Shown here piece after piece: positions 6,435 to 7,881 of a stretch of 7,881 nt of DNA. The notes below the pieces were generated by a model. That model had not been told where the DNA came from. It worked only from the letters and a program-made list of their open reading frames with translations, and made no database searches. Where the stretch lies: positions 1-7,881 of the forward strand of contig JBCCEJ010000117.1 in the NCBI GenBank assembly GCA_039030335.1, in the 5' to 3' direction. Made by a program: the position numbers and the translations under genes. Numbering within the stretch: position 1 is the first letter of the stretch; each line of letters opens with the position of its first letter. The stretch is from JBCCEJ01 sp039030335. Lineage in GTDB: Bacteria > Pseudomonadota > Gammaproteobacteria > HK1.

Positions 6435-7881
6435 GTGAGTGAAGTGCGTGGCAACGACGAGAATGCCAGTCCGGCACTGCCGACTGGCGAGAGTGGTACG
6501 GAACTGGAGCGTCCTTTCGACGAGGACTTTCGCGCGGAACGGCCGCGCGAAACCCTCTCGGCCAATCCCGACCAGGAAGAGGGCATCAATCCCAATATCC
6601 AAATGGGAACCCGTTCGACTGGATTCAGCCGGGGCGCCGAGACCGGGCAGGCCCAAGACACTCAGCGAAGCGAGGATGACGCAGAGAGCGCGCTAAGCGA
6701 CGCGGCGGCGACTCCAGCGCGACGCGCAGGAGACGAGCCGCCAGATGGAAGTCTCGAGTCCGGTACAGATAATTCAGGAGAAAACGAACGGTCGAACGCA
6801 CCAGGCGAATTCTCAGACCCAGGTGTCTCATCGCCGGCATTCGCGCCTGGCGTGCCTCTCACTCCAGCGGCTGGTCCCGCTGCCGGGTCTGACGGCGAGA
6901 CTGAGCCTTTCGCGCGCTCTGCGTCGCGGGCTGACGCGGACAGCTCGACGCCAGCCAACGGGACGTTCCAGACAGATGTAGAAGTCAATCCGCGCAACGG
7001 CGACCCCGGGGCGGGTGAGCCATCGGCCGCGAGCGCCGATCCGGAGGCTGGGTCTCGCGACGACCCGCAGTCTGCGCAGGACGCGCAGTCGTCCGAAGAC
7101 GCGAGCGGAGGCCTGTTCTCCGACCGCGGCGAGCGCGGGGCCGGGAGCGATCCGTCCCTGGCCAACTTGAACGATGCGGCCACGGCGACATCACAGAGCA
7201 ACACTCCCGCCACAGGAAACGCGGATGACAATGTACTGCGCGGCGGTGCAGGCGACGATCGGGTGTCCGGCCAACAAGGCGATGACCGTCTGAGCGGGAG
7301 AGCCGGCAACGACGGTCTGTCTGGCGGACCAGGTGATGACCGCATAAGCGGTGGTTCCGGCAACGACCGTATGTCCGGCGGTGCAGGAGACGATCGGATG
7401 AGCGGCGGCTCGGGCAGCGACCGTATGTCTGGCGGCGCTGGCGACGACCGCATAAGCGGCGGCTCCGGCAATGACCGCATGTCCGGTGGCTCCGGTGATG
7501 ACCGCATGAGCGGTGGCTCTGGCAACGACCGTATGTCCGGCGGTTCGGGCGACGACCGCATGAGCGGTGGTTCCGGCAATGACCGCCTCGATGGCGGTGC
7601 CGGCAATGACGTCCTGAATGGTGGCTCGGGCAACGACAGCTTGGCGGGTGGCTCCGGCGAGGACCGCATGAGCGGCGGCTCTGGCAGCGACCGGATGTCG
7701 GGCGGCTCGGGCGACGACCGGATGAGCGGTGGTTCCGGCAATGACAGCATGTCCGGTGGCTCCGGTGATGACCGCATGAGCGGGGGCTCTGGCAACGACC
7801 GCATGTCCGGTGGCTCCGGTGACGACCGCATTAGCGGCGGCTCTGGCAGCGACCGTATGTCCGGCGGTTCGGGCGACGACC
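6435..7881 (+). CDS. RTX-like calcium-binding nonapeptide repeat protein (3'-truncated by window edge)
   Basis: The frame opens with GTG 6435, preceded by GGGAG, and stays open to the window end, giving 482 residues so far. Residues 1-269 are a low-complexity, acidic region rich in Asp, Glu, Ser, Ala, Gly and Pro, with no hydrophobic segment, signal peptide or recognisable domain. From residue 270 on, nonapeptides of the RTX (GGxGxDxUx) type run in tandem, introduced by a degenerate unit in GNADDNVLR. In RTX proteins the Gly/Asp turns bind calcium and stack into a beta-roll; such proteins usually leave the cell by type I secretion with a C-terminal signal, which is not visible here. Here most units read GGSG(N/D)DRMS, with Arg at position 7 and Met at the core position, unlike the usual Leu. 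My translation shows no Lys, Cys, Trp, Tyr or His in all 482 residues. Function unknown: secreted enzyme, adhesin or surface-layer protein are all possible. Confidence 0.88.
   Translation, partial: MSEVRGNDENASPALPTGESGTELERPFDEDFRAERPRETLSANPDQEEGINPNIQMGTRSTGFSRGAETGQAQDTQRSEDDAESALSDAAATPARRAGDEPPDGSLESGTDNSGENERSNAPGEFSDPGVSSPAFAPGVPLTPAAGPAAGSDGETEPFARSASRADADSSTPANGTFQTDVEVNPRNGDPGAGEPSAASADPEAGSRDDPQSAQDAQSSEDASGGLFSDRGERGAGSDPSLANLNDAATATSQSNTPATGNADDNVLRGGAGDDRVSGQQGDDRLSGRAGNDGLSGGPGDDRISGGSGNDRMSGGAGDDRMSGGSGSDRMSGGAGDDRISGGSGNDRMSGGSGDDRMSGGSGNDRMSGGSGDDRMSGGSGNDRLDGGAGNDVLNGGSGNDSLAGGSGEDRMSGGSGSDRMSGGSGDDRMSGGSGNDSMSGGSGDDRMSGGSGNDRMSGGSGDDRISGGSGSDRMSGGSGDD
7242..7881 (+). repeat. 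Tandem 27-bp array encoding RTX nonapeptides, with a 54-bp two-unit period
   Basis: There are 23 complete 27-bp units plus a partial 24th running off the edge. Units 1-4 are the most diverged (GGAGDDRVS, GQQGDDRLS, GRAGNDGLS, GGPGDDRIS). From unit 4 on they alternate strictly except at 13-15: even units have Asp (Glu in unit 16) at position 5 and end in AGC-coded Ser, odd units have Asn or Ser at position 5 and end in TCN-coded Ser. Met fills the core position in 14 of 23 units, Leu in 5, Ile in 3 and Val in 1; Arg is at position 7 in 19 of 23. Units 13-15 (GGSGNDRLD, GGAGNDVLN, GGSGNDSLA; 7566-7646) are closer to the common RTX consensus. DNA identity between dimers (for example 7512-7559 and 7836-7881) points to recent duplication. 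Confidence 0.93.

Noticed and set aside
6662..7831. A 389-residue minus-strand open frame rich in PEPP and SSP repeats.
   Set aside because: It is the exact antisense of the acidic/RTX coding frame; its repeats mirror the 27-bp array and it has no domain or ribosome site. The plus strand has GTG, GGGAG and a known repeat family.
7242..7881. Regular tandem repeats as a possible CRISPR array.
   Set aside because: There are no unique spacers; the 27-bp units are contiguous, in frame and encode an RTX nonapeptide.

Overview
The window is GC-rich DNA from a chromosome that looks proteobacterial, most likely gammaproteobacterial. A TRAP-type carboxylate transporter, an O-succinylhomoserine-dependent MetZ with a rhodanese partner, a CYTH/CHAD protein and an RTX-type repeat protein fit that group. 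No rRNA, tRNA, insertion sequence or CRISPR array is visible.

Layout: (1) Positions 1-1780, plus strand: the C-terminal part of a TRAP transporter large permease (DctM), cut by the left edge, then 7 nt later a short-chain dehydrogenase/reductase (SDR) homologue that has lost three of its four usual catalytic residues. (2) Positions 1830-4165, minus strand, convergent with region 1: a two-gene unit of a CYTH/CHAD protein followed by an overlapping or abutting orphan ParA-type ATPase. A compact set of inverted repeats (4202-4247) lies upstream. (3) Positions 4311-6009, minus strand: metZ followed by a single-domain rhodanese that overlaps it by 14 bp, forming a sulfur-assimilation/methionine unit. 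(4) Positions 6010-6434: an intergenic region of about 420 bp between divergent genes, with a strong hairpin and a doubtful cysteine-rich small ORF. (5) Positions 6435-7881, plus strand, running off the right edge: a large gene with a GTG start. It encodes a 269-residue acidic, low-complexity N-terminal region followed by at least 23 complete RTX-like nonapeptide repeats.

The genes suggest three separate functions: import and possible metabolism of an organic acid (TRAP + SDR), sulfhydrylation of O-succinylhomoserine with sulfane-sulfur handling (MetZ + rhodanese), and a probable polyphosphate-associated protein with its own positioning ATPase (CHAD + ParA). The RTX-like gene is probably a calcium-binding secreted or surface protein, but its C-terminus and any secretion genes lie outside the window.

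The most interesting items are the CHAD-ParA pair, the Arg/Met-type RTX array with its hidden 54-bp two-unit period, and the catalytically altered SDR.
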